Assembly: GCF_028769735.1 (NCBI RefSeq)
Contig: NC_088179.1
Location: forward strand, 3,531,501 to 3,595,500
Direction: 5' to 3'
DNA: 64,000 bases
Origin: Zonotrichia leucophrys gambelii
Taxonomy: Eukaryota > Chordata > Aves > Passeriformes > Passerellidae
Under the pieces are notes generated by a model that saw nothing but the letters and a program-made list of their open reading frames with translations, had not been told where the DNA came from and ran no database searches. The position numbers and the translations under genes were made by a program. This document shows, piece after piece, positions 36,019-48,473 of the stretch (within the stretch, counting starts at the first letter, position 1; every line of letters begins with the position of its first letter).

Positions 36019-37188
36019 GTACCGACCCCTGGCACTGCCAGGAGCCATGGGCTGGGCTGGCAGCGGGTTTGAGCATCTTTCAGGGTGCAGTTGTTCAGCT
36101 CTGTGTGTGTGTACACTCAACATCCCAGTTCTCAGCTCTGCACACCTTGGTCAGATATAATTGAGAACTTTGGCTTTGTTGTCATGTATAATTACTAAAG
36201 AAGATGGTGAAGAACTCTCAGGTACAGCATCACTTCCACTCCATCCGTGTCTGTTTGCAGGTACCTCTTGGGAGTTCTGCAGTTTATTGCAGCCCCAAGA
36301 CACATGAACACTCTCTGTTTTGGCCCACATGTTCTAAGAATGAGTCACAGCTCTTCAGTTCTCGGTCTCAGAGTTGTTTATTGGATCTTATCTATAAAAA
36401 TTTTCCTCGTGTCCAGCCAAGGTCCCTCAGCAGGACAGTCCCAGGCACTCTGCCTGCCTCTGGGGTAGTGTTATCTCTTTATACTGCAAACTATGTATAA
36501 CATGTTTGCAATTACTTTCCAATCCCTATCATCTATGTTAGACAGTGAGCTTCTACTCTAACCCAATCCCTAAGTGCCAGCATCACAGCAGAAGATGGAG
36601 ATAGAGAAGAAGAAGAAGAAAGGCTGGACGCACCCAAGTCCCTCCATCTTGTCCCCAAAACCCCTATTCTAAAAATCCCAAAATCTACCCCTTCACCCAG
36701 TGATAATTTTATTACTACACTACTTAAACTTCTGTGGCTTTCAGGTGTTCATACAAAGCTGGTAGTTTGCTCCACAGGTCACAGTCAAACCCACAGGTGT
36801 TCTGGGCTGTGTGCCAGGGTCTCTGAGCCCCCTGGCAGGGTCCTGGCAGCTCTGGGCACCCAGAGGGATGCACTGAGTTCCAACAGGTACCCAAGATGAT
36901 TTATACACTAAAAGGAGGGGAAATCAGCAGCAGTTTAAAGATGCTATTGAAGGTTTAAATTTTGGTAGTGTGGCTAACAAAGAGATTGCTTATTGACATT
37001 CCTTTCTTCTTGCAGTAGTTTTTGAATGCTTGCTACCAACTTGTATGAATTTGATGCTTAATAATCACATAATGATGGAAAGCAGATTTGTCCAGCATGT
37101 TAGCATTTCTAAATGCTCTTTTGAGACAGCTTTGGCTGTCAAGAAGGCACCTTTCTGCTACTGTCTGATTTCTTTAAATGTATTGTAG
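36019..37188 (+). other. CLSTN2: Last CLSTN2 intron
   Basis: A 1.2-kb intron from GTACCG to ATGTATTGTAG. More than half of it is the solo LTR at 36266-36885. The acceptor pyrimidine tract (CTGTCTGATTTCTTT) is modest. Confidence 0.92.
36266..36885 (-). mobile_element. Solo LTR, copy B of a TG...GA-ended family, 6-bp TSD
   Basis: A 620-bp element similar along its whole length to the one at 24246-24842. GGTACC occurs at 36260-36265 and 36886-36891. Read on the minus strand it begins TGTTGGAACTCAG, has a TATA-like AGTATAAAGAG and an AATAAA followed by CAACTC, and ends CCCAAGA. Both copies therefore end in GA instead of CA. It starts 247 bp after the donor of the transmembrane exon and is antisense to the gene. 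Confidence 0.85.
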
Positions 37189-37398
37189 AAATATGAAAAG
37201 CCACACCAGACAGAAGAGGAGAGTGAGGAAGAAGATATAGATGATGAAGAGGAAGACACAACCAGTGCTGAATCAGATGATAGTGAAGAGGAGGAAGAGG
37301 AGGAAGAGGAGGAGGAAGTGATTGTCCAAAAGGGAAACAAACAGAATGCCACCAGGCAAGAGCAGTTGGAGTGGGATGATTCAACACTCCCCTACTAA
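37189..37398 (+). CDS. CLSTN2: CLSTN2 last coding exon: acidic tail and C-terminal WDDS
   Basis: After TATTGTAG the frame is phase 0 and encodes 69 residues before TAA at 37396-37398. It opens KYEKPHQTEEESEEE, contains an acidic Ser/Glu/Asp region with eleven consecutive glutamates (37285-37317), and ends QLEWDDSTLPY. The last motif is the second kinesin-light-chain-binding WDDS site. The ending LPY identifies calsyntenin-2, since as I recall calsyntenin-1 ends LSY and calsyntenin-3 lacks this motif. The glutamate run is coded by mixed GAA/GAG repeats, so its length may vary between birds. Sequence after the stop is 3' UTR. Confidence 0.98.
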   Translation, partial: KYEKPHQTEEESEEEDIDDEEEDTTSAESDDSEEEEEEEEEEEVIVQKGNKQNATRQEQLEWDDSTLPY

Positions 37399-37606
37399 CA
37401 AACAGCCTGCCAGCCACAGCTCTTTTGTAACAACCAATACAATGTTTTTTCAGAGTCTATGAATTCATTGACAGGATTTGAACTTCTGCTTGCCTGTAAC
37501 TGTTTTGCCTAAAATGATCTTGTTGTAGTAATTGATAACAATAGAACTGACCCTTTTCTTACAAAGCCTGGAGAAAAGGTGGTCCAAACCTCCTGGCACA
37601 CGCAGT

Positions 37607-37612
37607 AATAAA
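37607..37612 (+). terminator. Candidate proximal polyadenylation signal
   Basis: AATAAA 209 bp after the CLSTN2 stop codon. If used it would give a short 3' UTR. No downstream GU-rich element is striking, so use is uncertain. Confidence 0.35.
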
Positions 37613-38706
37613 GTAATCCAGAACTTGATCTGTTAGCAAGCATAGTTCTCAATTTCCTGTTTCTACCCTGCAGATGTGTGACAAAAATCCTGTCACTCAA
37701 TCCATACAAATTTTTGCCTTTGCTACTTTTTTCACACAGGAGAGATTTCAGCTCGTTATGTAGAATAACTTCTGTGGGTCCAAATACCAGTCGCCATATA
37801 ACTTCACATTTTTACAGGTGTAAAAAAACATAATCCACCTTCAAATTGGGGCAGGGTTTTAGTGCTACAGGGGCTAAATTCCATCTATCATCTCGTCCTG
37901 CCTTTTGGATGTTAACTGTCTTCTGCAAGGGAATATCTGGGACTTGACAGGGGATGCATGTGTGCTTATGTAGATGTGGATGGTGTATTTTTCAGGCATG
38001 CTGTCAGACCCTCAAGAGAGGGATTTTTATCCAATCTACCAATAGAAATTAAAAACAATTTTGAGACAAACAGCAACAAGAAAGGTCTGCTGATGGTTAT
38101 CCAAAAAAAAAACCATCCAGTCTGTGTCCATAGATTGAGTAATATGGTCTTATGCAAACTGTAAATTCTAATGGGATTGATTCACTTAAAATCTGCAGAG
38201 CTGCTCATTAGTTATGGATTGAGCAATTTGCAGCAAATCGATGCTTTAAACTGTCTGTCTCATGGAGCCATTAGCTTGCTGCAGCATCTTACTGAACTAG
38301 TGGAAAATAAGTGACCCCATTATTCCATAGCTATGTATAGCTGGGATTTAAACAATTATTTTAGATGAGGAAAACGTTCCCTTTTGCTTAGTGAATGCCA
38401 GCTGGAATTTCTGTCTGACTGTATTCTATAAAAACATGATGCCCTATTTCTTCTGCACCCCTGCCTGCCCGTAGTGCACAAGAGAAAGGAACAGCACTGT
38501 GAGTCCTCTTCTGTGCTCATAATTCTCCCTTATTTCTTCTGCCTGAAGCCATTAATGTTGACACAAGGTTTTATAAAGTAGACAAAGAAAAATAAAACCT
38601 ACTTGGAACCAAAATAGTTGAAAACAAAAACTAAAATCTTAAGAGGCTGAGAGAGTATTTTAGTTTGTTATGGTAACACAGCATATTTTTCTTAAACACC
38701 GTTTAA

Positions 38707-38724
38707 AAAGAAAAAAAAAAAAAA
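38707..38724. repeat. Poly(A) tract
   Basis: An A run within the presumed 3' UTR. It could cause internal oligo-dT priming in cDNA data and mimic a transcript end. Confidence 0.85.
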
Positions 38725-40479
38725 GGAAAAGCAGAGCTATATAAGCTACATATACAATGTGTTGATTAGTCTGTGTGGTGTGTTTCTGGTCCCCTTTTCC
38801 TTAAGCACCTTCCAACTGCTCTGCTTACCAAATGCTGCAGCACTTGCTGGGGTGGCTGCTCCAATGCACAGAAACAAAATGGCATGGAAGTGAATGCTGC
38901 TTAGTGGCTTGTCTGGGTTGTTCTCCTGAGTACTTTGTTCTCTTTGCAATTTCATCCCTGACTTTTGCTTTTTTAATCTGCTGTTTGAAATAAGCTGCTT
39001 CCTCTTCTTCAGCCTCCCAGTCAGTGTGGCCACAACAGGACCTTCCTGAGCACCCTGAGTGGTGGCTGGTGTGGCAAAGGGCACTTGAAGCAATCCTGAG
39101 GGTGCCCACCTCCCTCAGTACTGGATTATTAACAGCTCCTGAATGTCGTGGGATATGGGGAATACAAAGGATGCTTGGGGGTTCTTGTAATTCCAGTTTC
39201 TGCATTTGGCAGCTGAAAGGAAATACTGACGGCAACCAGGCCCTTTAGTTGAATATCTAGAAAGTAAATGAAAGAAAAATCTATGATAATTTTAAAATTG
39301 GAGATATTTATGCTTTTATTTGTTGTGCCAGCAATCATGTTGTCACATGGTTGTTAAGACTGGCAATACAGAAGTTTTGTTTTGTTATCAATCCTGTTTC
39401 ATTTTATTCTCTCACACATATTAAACTTAGAATATTTGCAGAATCAAGGCCACATAAGTACATCTTATCTGCAGGAATAACAACTGTAAAAATGTCCACA
39501 ATTTCTGTTTAATACAAAATTAATATTAATATTTCTGATTATCTTGAACAAAATGTTATGTTAGATCAGTTCCTACCATCCTAGTATCCTAGATAATTTC
39601 CCAGTTTTAGTTTTTTAGTGACATGAAGCAGGCTCTTCATGATGCTTGTTATCAGCACATATCAGCAAATCTTTACGCTCAGAAAAAAATATTCAAAATT
39701 AAATGTAGATATTTAAAAGTCAATTTCAGATTTAAAACTGGACTTAAATTATTTTAAAGTTTCTGTTATTCCTGATTATTATTATCATTGTTGCTGTTAT
39801 CATAGCAAACATTAGGGCAACTTGAAAACAGAAATTTACAACCTTATTGACAGCCTTTAATTCTTTTATATGTTTGTGAATTCATCAGTGTGTTTCTCCG
39901 TCTAACAGACTTTTATCTTTTTGCTACTGGAAGGAGATCTTTTCAGGTTGTATTCGTACATTACACAAAAAGGAAACAAAGTATTTTCTCTACTATAAAT
40001 AAATCTACATTTTTAAACCTAAGCAAAGTCATACAGGCATGTGTGTTATCACTAAAACTTGATTTGCAGTAAGATCCTCAGCAAACTCAAATGTATCACT
40101 GTACTTATTTTAGATTACTTGTTGGAGTGCATTATGCAGCATTTTTCATTCAAATAAATAGAAACATCCTTTTCACAGAGTGGCAGTGAGAATGAGGTAC
40201 TTCTTCACAAAATGGGCCCTAAAATATTTGTATAGCACTGAAAGCAGTGGTTTCCTGAGCAAAACTACTACTAGAAAATCACAGAAATATGAATTTTTCT
40301 AAAACAATTCTAACAATATTGCCTCCCCTCCAGAAATTATTTTTTATATAACCTACTTGCTTAAAAACCAACCAGAACATATACACACATATGTACATAA
40401 AGACACACATGTGGGGGGTTTTTTGCCCTTAATCAAAAGCCAAAATTGTCTCCTTTTCTCCCTGAAAAAAAGTGTTTAG

Positions 40480-40545
40480 AATTGTAAAACCATTCAGGTT
40501 GGAAAAGACCTCTAAGATCACTCACTGCAGCCCCTCAGGGCTGGC
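40480..40545 (-). mobile_element. CR1 LINE 3'-end fragment
   Basis: The + strand reads ACCATTCAGGTTGGAAAAGA followed by CCTCTAAGATCA, the reverse complement of the familiar avian CR1 3' end. Only about 65 bp is recognisable. Confidence 0.7.
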
Positions 40546-43500
40546 TTGTGGTGAGGTGGCTTTTTTTACACTAGCAATAAACAAGTGTATCCAAAGAAAG
40601 CAGTTCTGAAGAGCTACCTGCAATCCATGGCACCAGGAATCCAGAGGTGACAACAGAGGTCTAAAATGACTTCACATCAATGATCCCTGAAATTTTTGGA
40701 GTTCTAATTTAAGGCTGGGAAAAGCTGTAAAACCTACAAATGCAAATTGAAGGTGTTATCTGAATTAATATAACTGCCTAAGTGGTTATTTGTGATTTAT
40801 AGCTCCCATTTCTCTTTCATTTCTACCCCTCCATAGGTGTTTTATCTTTGCGAGTAAACCTTAAAATGCACAGTCGAGATTAATATCAATATTTACTGCA
40901 CTGGCTGACACATCTAGAACTAGACATAGGATTTGTGACATCTTTAATGCTAATTAAAATAAACAGTTGCTATTTTTTCATTCCAACAGGTAACACTTTG
41001 CAGTGGTGATGCTTTTTACCTCCCCAGAGGCTAATGGGAGGGAGCAGTTTATTTTTCTCTCTGCCATGTGCTGGTGCTGAGCTTGCTGAGCCCCATCCTT
41101 ACTCCATTCTGGAACAAAGTAAGGCTCAGAAAGGATCAGAGAGTTCTAAAGTTCCTTCTGTGACTGAAATCCACTGTCTCCATTGCAGGAGCTGTCCCTG
41201 CCTGACCCTAAACTGAAAATAATGCCATGGGAAATCAGTAGCCCCAGGTGAAGGATGGGCAGAGGGTAGCCCAGTAGCAGCCCTTACTTCACTGTGGCAA
41301 AGCCTTTTGAGCTTTGATAAAATATTAATAATAAATATTTTTGTCTCAGCTGTCCCTTTTCCCAGCTGCAATCTCAGAGGCAGCTTTACCTGCCTCCCTG
41401 GGACCCAACACTGCCTCTTCTCAAAGTTTTGGTGCCAGCACACACAGCTCTGCACAGAACAGCACCAGGAAAGACTTTACTGGGATGACAGTAAAGGTCT
41501 GGTGGGATGGAGCTGTTCCTGGTATCCTGGAATAGAAATTATAATTAATTATGTATTAATTAAGGATGTTTGCAAAAACATATGGATACTGAGAGAGGGA
41601 GAGGAAATAAAACTGAGTACATCTCCTCTAAGTGGCTTCCCCTTCCCTTAATTCACACATGCTGACCAGAATAAGTATCTCAAAACTAGGATATCCCCAG
41701 TCTCAGGGGGGATATCAGGTTTTATCAGGTTCTGCCTTAAGAATTGCTTTATGCCTTTAAGCTTAAAGTAGTTCTACACCAAGTGAGTAAATCTAAGGAG
41801 ATAGGAGAAAAAAACCCCAAATGACAAAACATAAATATCAAAAAGATTGCTGAAGAAATCAAACCCCCTTCTAAGTCACTGAATTAATTCCTGTTGGTTG
41901 TACAGAATCCTGTGCTGTGTAATCTCCCTCATGCTCTAGCATCACCAAAATGGAGCAGGTTCTCTAAAGCTGCATGTCTCAGATTGTGTACCCAATGATC
42001 AGACTTCTGGTTGCTGGTCTCTCTTGGAATCCAACTTCAGTTTTGTTAGCATGGAGAATAAAGATACAAAGAATAGAGATAACCACTAAAGCTACAGCAG
42101 AACAAAATTCATACTCTCTTAACACACTCAATCTCAAGAAATATTTCTGCTAAATATATTGGGAGAATTGCCCCAGTGATATCTCATAAAGTAATTATTA
42201 TTATTATTCATCACCTTTGTAGGATTAGCATGGTTCAAGCCTGGTATGTTCTTTTTGGTTTTGGTTTTCTCTGAAAAAGACATGGTCATAAATTAAAAAT
42301 ACACAAACCTGAAAAGTGCAAAAACTGAAAGAGGAGCAAGGGCTTTAATTTCATAAACCTCTGTCTAAGAGAGGGGTTTGAAGTAATAAACAACTGTAGC
42401 CCTCATTATTGAAACTTAGCAGAATAAAATGAACCCAGGAAGTTTTGTATGTTCATAACCTCATTTCTGGTGATGAAAAGGCAGGCACCAGAGCAGGTTC
42501 CCTTTTTCCCTCGAGGCATTTTGCTGCCTTTGGAGTGGGTATTGCCAGCAGTTTGCTCGTTATGGTTTCCATGTCTCTGCTGGAACAGGAACAGTGCTGC
42601 CAGCATCCTGTCAAAGAGCCTGCTGGTGAACCATAATTCAATAATTCTCCTGCAGCTCTGCTCTCAGCCCTCCATGGTGGAGCACTCCAAACCCATGCAG
42701 AGGGAAACACACAATGGTTAAAGCAGAGAGCTCTGGGCTGGTGCTTCATTAGTTACTGCCTGTAAAGAAACACACTCAGCAGCGTGAGGCACTGCAAATG
42801 TGTGAAACAGAGTTCAGGAGAAGCCCTCGTTCTTATTTTCAGTACTAGCTCATGGGGAAATTGTGCATTCATCAGCTGTTCAAGCTCCATGCCCATGCAT
42901 TGTCACTATTTATGTCTGTGCTGAGAACAAAGAAGCAGCAGAATTTTTTTCCCAGTTAAGTACATTGTACAGTAAAAGAGTTCAGCTTTCCCTGGGCAAG
43001 GTGCACAAAGCTTGCCAAATGCTGTCTTCAAATAGGGAACAAAGATTTGACAATGGTATTCCATCCTTGTACTTCAGACACCCAGAACATTTCATGGGAG
43101 TAAAATGCTTTCCTGCAGCCCTACCTATTCCTTTTGTATAAATCTGGATACAGTTTTGGGTTTTCAGAGGCATTTAACTTCCCATCTGGGTATAAACTTC
43201 TCAGCTTCCAGGTGTCCTTTGGTGTACTAACCCATAAAGCTATTTTTGGCTGAATGTTTCAGGATATACTAAGGGGGAGAGAAAAAGCAAAAAGTTGTTA
43301 AAATTACAATGTCTTTTTTTTTTACTCCTGCCTCCCCTAAATACATAAACAGGTACAAAAGAATTGATCAGGCAAACCTGACCAAGTCTGTGACTACAAT
43401 GACATTTCAAACCAGTACTGAAATTAGCAATAAATCTTTGTCTACAAACTGCTTAATGTGCAGTAGAGGAGAAGGTGGATGGTTGTTGTAACTGGGCATG

Positions 43501-44869
43501 CTCTTTAGAATGTGGAATGGATCAACTGCAGTCAGTTCCATTAGAAAATCAAATTATTATTTAAGGAAGAGTGAACAGGAAAGTAGAAGAGAATACTGCA
43601 TGAATAACAGAAAGAGTTGAGGTTTACAGTGATGTAAAAAAATTGAAATTTGATCTTGTAGAAAAAAAAAGAGAGACATAAAAGCATCGGTGTCAAATAG
43701 TACGAAAATTGAAACATTCTGTGTTTCTGTGCCAGAACTGACACTGTCATGATGAACAAGAAAGAATGCAGGATGTCAAAGGGTTCCAGGATGACCAGAC
43801 ACAGATGCAAAACACACATATGTATGTTGTGTACATAAACCTGTGTGTGTGTGCAGGAAAATCCCAGATTGGTGCCCATGGGGAGGTGTGGCTGTGGTGA
43901 TGAAGGAGAACTTGCAGGTTTTCAGCCTGGCTGGTGCTGAAGTTTCCTTCTTGAGTTCCAGTCCCAGCCCCTCCAGCAGAGCTGGGAAGGCAGCAGGGCC
44001 ATGAGAGGGGTTTGCTGCACTGTGTGTGCATTAAGTAGAAAAATGTAGAGCCAAGGCCAGCCCAGGGGCTTGGGGCAAACATTCTGTCTGCTACAACTCA
44101 AGTCTGAGGGTTCAGTTACCACATAGTTTATTTGAGATAAGAAATGGAACTTTTGCCCACAGACAGCTGTTGATAAATTTTACAGATTTTCTACAACAAA
44201 CATATTCCATGGGTTGATGAGGAGCTGGAGATACCCAAGGCAGACTATATTCCATATTGAAAAGGCCCTCAAGTAAATTTTTTGTAGTGATACAATCTCC
44301 TAAGTGGCCACACAGTTAGGAAACCTGATTTTTGAAAATATACATAATAGAAAACTTTTTAAGGATACAACCATCCCTGTGCCGATATGAGAGCTGAAGT
44401 TATTGCCTCTCTTCTCAGGAAAAACTACTGGCACATTTATTTTTGGCCTCTCCACAAACTGATGTAAGAGTGTGAGGTACATCTGAAAAGAGATGGGGTT
44501 TTTGTGTGTATTCTGTTCCAAATACTGCACCACCAGTTAAATATTATTTTTTTTTGTGGTTAACAATCAATTCAAGTACAATAATATTCAAAGGGTCATC
44601 ATGACAGGGATGGGAAGATACACCAGAGTGGATTATTGCTCTGCAGGGTAATACATGCTATGGGTGTGCTTCCTGAGGACTGTTTCGTCTCAACTCCAGT
44701 GTGTTTTGCAGTTTATAGTAGACTTATCAAATCCTAGAAATAAAGATTAGTAGACAAAAGGAAAAAGTAGTGCAAGTAGAGTATTATGCTAACAGTGCAG
44801 AATTATTTCCTAGAATATATTTTTTAGTGTTAGGGGTGGGGGTGCTTCAACCTACTTAAATGTTTCTAA

Positions 44870-45140
44870 GCCTGGGGCTTCTACTGCATCCCTTGGGAGA
44901 TTGTTCTAGAGTCTATTAGAATTCACCATTAGAAAGCTTTTCCTGAAAATGAATTTAAATAATCCTTTTTGTAATTTTTATCTCATTAGTCCTAGTTATA
45001 ACCTTTTGCACCACTCTAAATAGTTCCTCTAACCATGATTTATATCCTTTGAATATTTTTAGATAGTTATCAAGTTCATTGCCTTTGGTAATTTACTAGA
45101 GAAGCTGTGAATCCCTCCTCATCCCAATTCATTCCTTCAG
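44870..45140 (-). mobile_element. Old, diverged CR1-like LINE fragment
   Basis: Scattered matches to the reverse complement of the 3' region of old CR1 elements: GATTGTTCTAGAGTCTATTA, CACCATTAGAAAGCTTTTCC, TCTCATTAGTCCTAGTTATA and GAATATTTTTAGATAGTTAT, in the expected order. It is heavily diverged, so the ends are approximate. Confidence 0.6.
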
Positions 45141-47398
45141 TTTTGTATTTCTTACCTTTTCATGAAATGTCCTTAATGCACAAACTAAATCCCTTAGTAT
45201 TTCCTTAAATGAGTCACAGTCAGTTCACTCTGTTAAGGTGCTCTGTGTTGCTGGTGTCACTGAATAAGTTGTTAAAGTTTAAACAATAAATTTAAATTGA
45301 AACTTGATTTTTAAATTTTTTTTTTTCTGTAATCCATGGATAAGTTCTCATATGACATGAATTTGGCAGTGTCTTTTACATGGGTATGATTTAACAAAGC
45401 CAACCAATAAACACTGCAGCTAATCAAACAATACTACAAAGTATAATTTAGTTAAAACTTAGGTTTCTGTCATCAGTGGGAAAACAGACAGTGTTATTCC
45501 ATGATTTTACATGGAATGTAATGTCCATGTTTTTACACTAAACAGCAGCTATTAACAATTACTTTCAGTTAAGACAGATAATACTGCTCTTCCTCAAATG
45601 TCAAGAGAATGCATCTACTTTCTAAAACAAATGCTCGAGTTTTCTAGATAGGCACTAACTGCTAGAAACAGAATTGTGCCAACTGTTCTGATTACTGCCA
45701 TGCCTGCCCTTATATTGCAAATTTGTGATCCATTTCTGGTCCCTGGCTGGCATGATGACCATGGGGTTTGTTTTCAAGCCTGTCCCAAGCAAACCTGTGT
45801 TTGCTGGCTCAGAAGCCACACTGGCAAACAGGGAGGATGTACAAAGGCAGCTTGGGTCTTCTCATTGATGTGTTTCCTTCATCTCCTCCTGCCTCCAAAC
45901 CAGAACTGAAATCCTTGTGTTTGAAGAGCCACTGCATCACTTAACACCCAGGGGAAATAGAATTTGATTTCTTCTTCATTTGGGCTGTCTGCAGGGACTG
46001 GTGTAAAGGGGAGAGCAGGAACGCTGAGGGTTCCAGGGGTGACTTTGGGGAGCTCTCTGCTTCCCTCAGCACATCTCTGTCCCCAGTGGGTGTAAATTTT
46101 GTAAACCATACTGTAGGAAATGAATTGTCAGGACTGGGTTTGGGTCACATGAGCAAACAATTACTTCCTTGGCTGTTTGCTGTCACTGCTCTGCCCATCT
46201 TCCCCAAACATGCAGAGTGCCCAAAGTCTGATGGACAGGGGGAAGATGAATGGGCCTTGGAAGGTCAGGTTGCAACACAAAGAAGAGGAATTCCTGAGCA
46301 ATGAGCTGCTTGTGATAAGCAACAGGGCAGGAATCAGACCTGCACCCTGAATATTGCTGCAGTTTGGTGAAAGAGGTTGTTCTAGTTAGATTTTTTTTAA
46401 TAACTATCTAAATAGTTATTAAACATTTAAATGTTACTGAGACTGTAGGATTTTGAAGAGCTGAGAAATTATCTCATCATGGTGAATGTAACGGCTGTGC
46501 TCTAATTCTCTAATTGGCTGGGACAATTCTATTTCATATTTCATCATCTCTTGACAGTAAAAATGGTATTTCATCTGCCTGCAAAAATTCACAATTTTTC
46601 CCACACACAGTTCGTCATTTCCCAAATTGTTTCCGTGTTAGTGCATTGGTTCTTGTTGAGGAGCAGAAACTGCAGTTGGTAGCATGTATTTTGTAGCTTG
46701 GGATTGCTTCCTAGCTGTCCAAATTCTGTGTAGTTGTGGCCACTTCTATGGATAATGAAAAACTATACCAGAGAAGGAATTAAATAAATAAATATATGCT
46801 GTATGGTTGTACATACAATGGTTGTACTCTGTAAACATGTCTCAAACCAACAGACTGTTCAGCCCAGGAAAAATGCCCTTACACAAAATATCTTCTTGTT
46901 GATGTGAAACAACCATAAACCATATCTTGAAATGTCTTGCTGCAGATGTTAAATGCATTTCTGAAAGCATGAATCTACACAATTTATGCAGTACAATGAA
47001 TTAAATTACTATATGCAATTGAAAAGATTAATATGAAATGATTTTTTTAATATAGATGAATCAGCTGTTTAAAAAAAAAAAGAAAAACCAACCCTTTCTT
47101 AATGAAAATGTACAGTAAATTTTGACAGACAGTATAGTACACAAACCCTAACTTTACATAGAGTAAGAAGTTGTACAAAAGCTCCTCCATGCCATAGTGA
47201 TGTATTTCATAAAAGCCATGTCAATTTGCACAGTCATTTATGAATTCAACATTGTTACTACCCATATGTTTTTCCACAGGACTGATTAAATGCATATTCC
47301 AAATAGATCTGTTATTTTAACATTTGTTTTGTAAATCCATACATGTATAAAGCCAGAGTCATTTTTGTGGTCACTACAGCACTTTCTGTGAATTGGCC

Positions 47399-47404
47399 AA
47401 TAAA
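47399..47404 (+). terminator. Candidate distal CLSTN2 polyadenylation signal
   Basis: AATAAA in the context GGCCAATAAATATAA, followed about 30 bp later by a GT-rich GGTAATGTTGTC. The preceding kilobase is low in repeats and of uniform composition. Assignment to CLSTN2 is inferred. Confidence 0.35.
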
Positions 47405-48402
47405 TATAATTTTAGAATTTCACATAAAAGGTAATGTTGTCTAATCTTTATTTCACTGATTATTGAAATGTTCTCATTTCCTGAAACAGAACCCTTGAAC
47501 ACTAACACACCTCAGGTGGCAAAGGTTAAATACCTGGCCCACATCTCCCATCTCCTTGCCAATTCCTAAGGAGGAAAATGCCACGTGTCAAAAGACTCAG
47601 CCCAGTTTTAGACCATTACACAGCTTTTCATCCTGCTGCTGAGAAAGGAAAGCAAAGGAAAGGGAACTTTTTCAAGAGCTGCTGGTATTTATATTTCATA
47701 GCCATCTATTTTCCCCCTTCATTTTTGGTGTAATAAAAGATGATAAAATATTAACAAGAAGGATGAATATGTCTCATATTGCACACATAAAATGTGAAAC
47801 ACTACAAGGAGAAAAACCTAATTCTGGGTCAGCAGCCTATGAATTGCATTAGTAAATGTAAGTGATGTGTGTGATCTCATCACACACACAGGAATGTGCA
47901 CTGACTGCAGCCTGGCAGCAGAGATTGGAGCCTGTGAGTGTTGCTGCCTTTTCCACACACTCTGGCTGTGGCAATGACCAAATATTTCCCTTTCTTCAGC
48001 ACTGTGCCCTGACCACATCAGCAGCTCTCCCTCACAGCCCTCTTGTCTCTTCTCTCATTCTGCCCAAGTTAGAAGTTACAGTCTGATGTTTCTCAACAAA
48101 AGTGGGACAGACTGGTAAATAAGACCACAGGCAGTTTTTACATTTCCCTGGCTGCTTCTGCATGAAAGGGCTTTGAGGAAAGCTCACCAAGGGAATCAAA
48201 GTGTGCCTTCCAGCAGGGAAGCTCCTGAGAGACTGAATTTTTCTGCAAATCCCACTAACTTCTCAATCAGAAATGCCTGCTCAAATGAAAACACCACCGA
48301 AAAAAGATTCACAAACATATATGAATGAGAAAAATTGCTGCAGGGGCTAAGGCAGAAAAATAAATCTGTGTAAAAGATTTTGGTAAAATAAAATTAACAC
48401 AT

Positions 48403-48473
48403 AGCTGTCTCCCAAGACCACCCAAGACCACAGCTGTCTCCCAAGACTGAATTTCCCAAGACCATGTAAGATG
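48403..48473. repeat. Short tandem repetition
   Basis: AGCTGTCTCCCAAGAC occurs twice and CCCAAGACCA-like pieces occur four times within about 70 bp, in a simple head-to-tail pattern. Confidence 0.75.

Larger units (their letters stand above)
37399..47425 (+). other. CLSTN2: CLSTN2 3' UTR (extent inferred) and AT-rich downstream DNA
   Basis: The transcript must continue past the stop codon, but the end cannot be read with certainty. Signals AATAAA on the + strand occur at 37607 and 38591, and a good distal one at 47399. Mammalian CLSTN2 has, as I recall, a 3' UTR of many kilobases, which favours distal use. The span holds no supported reading frame. It contains a CR1 remnant at about 40480-40545 and an old CR1-like remnant at about 44870-45140, which would then be inside the UTR. 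Confidence 0.5.

Noticed and set aside
37139..37417. Minus frames rich in Ser or Leu/Pro
   Set aside because: Antisense shadow of the GAA/GAG-rich last CLSTN2 exon.
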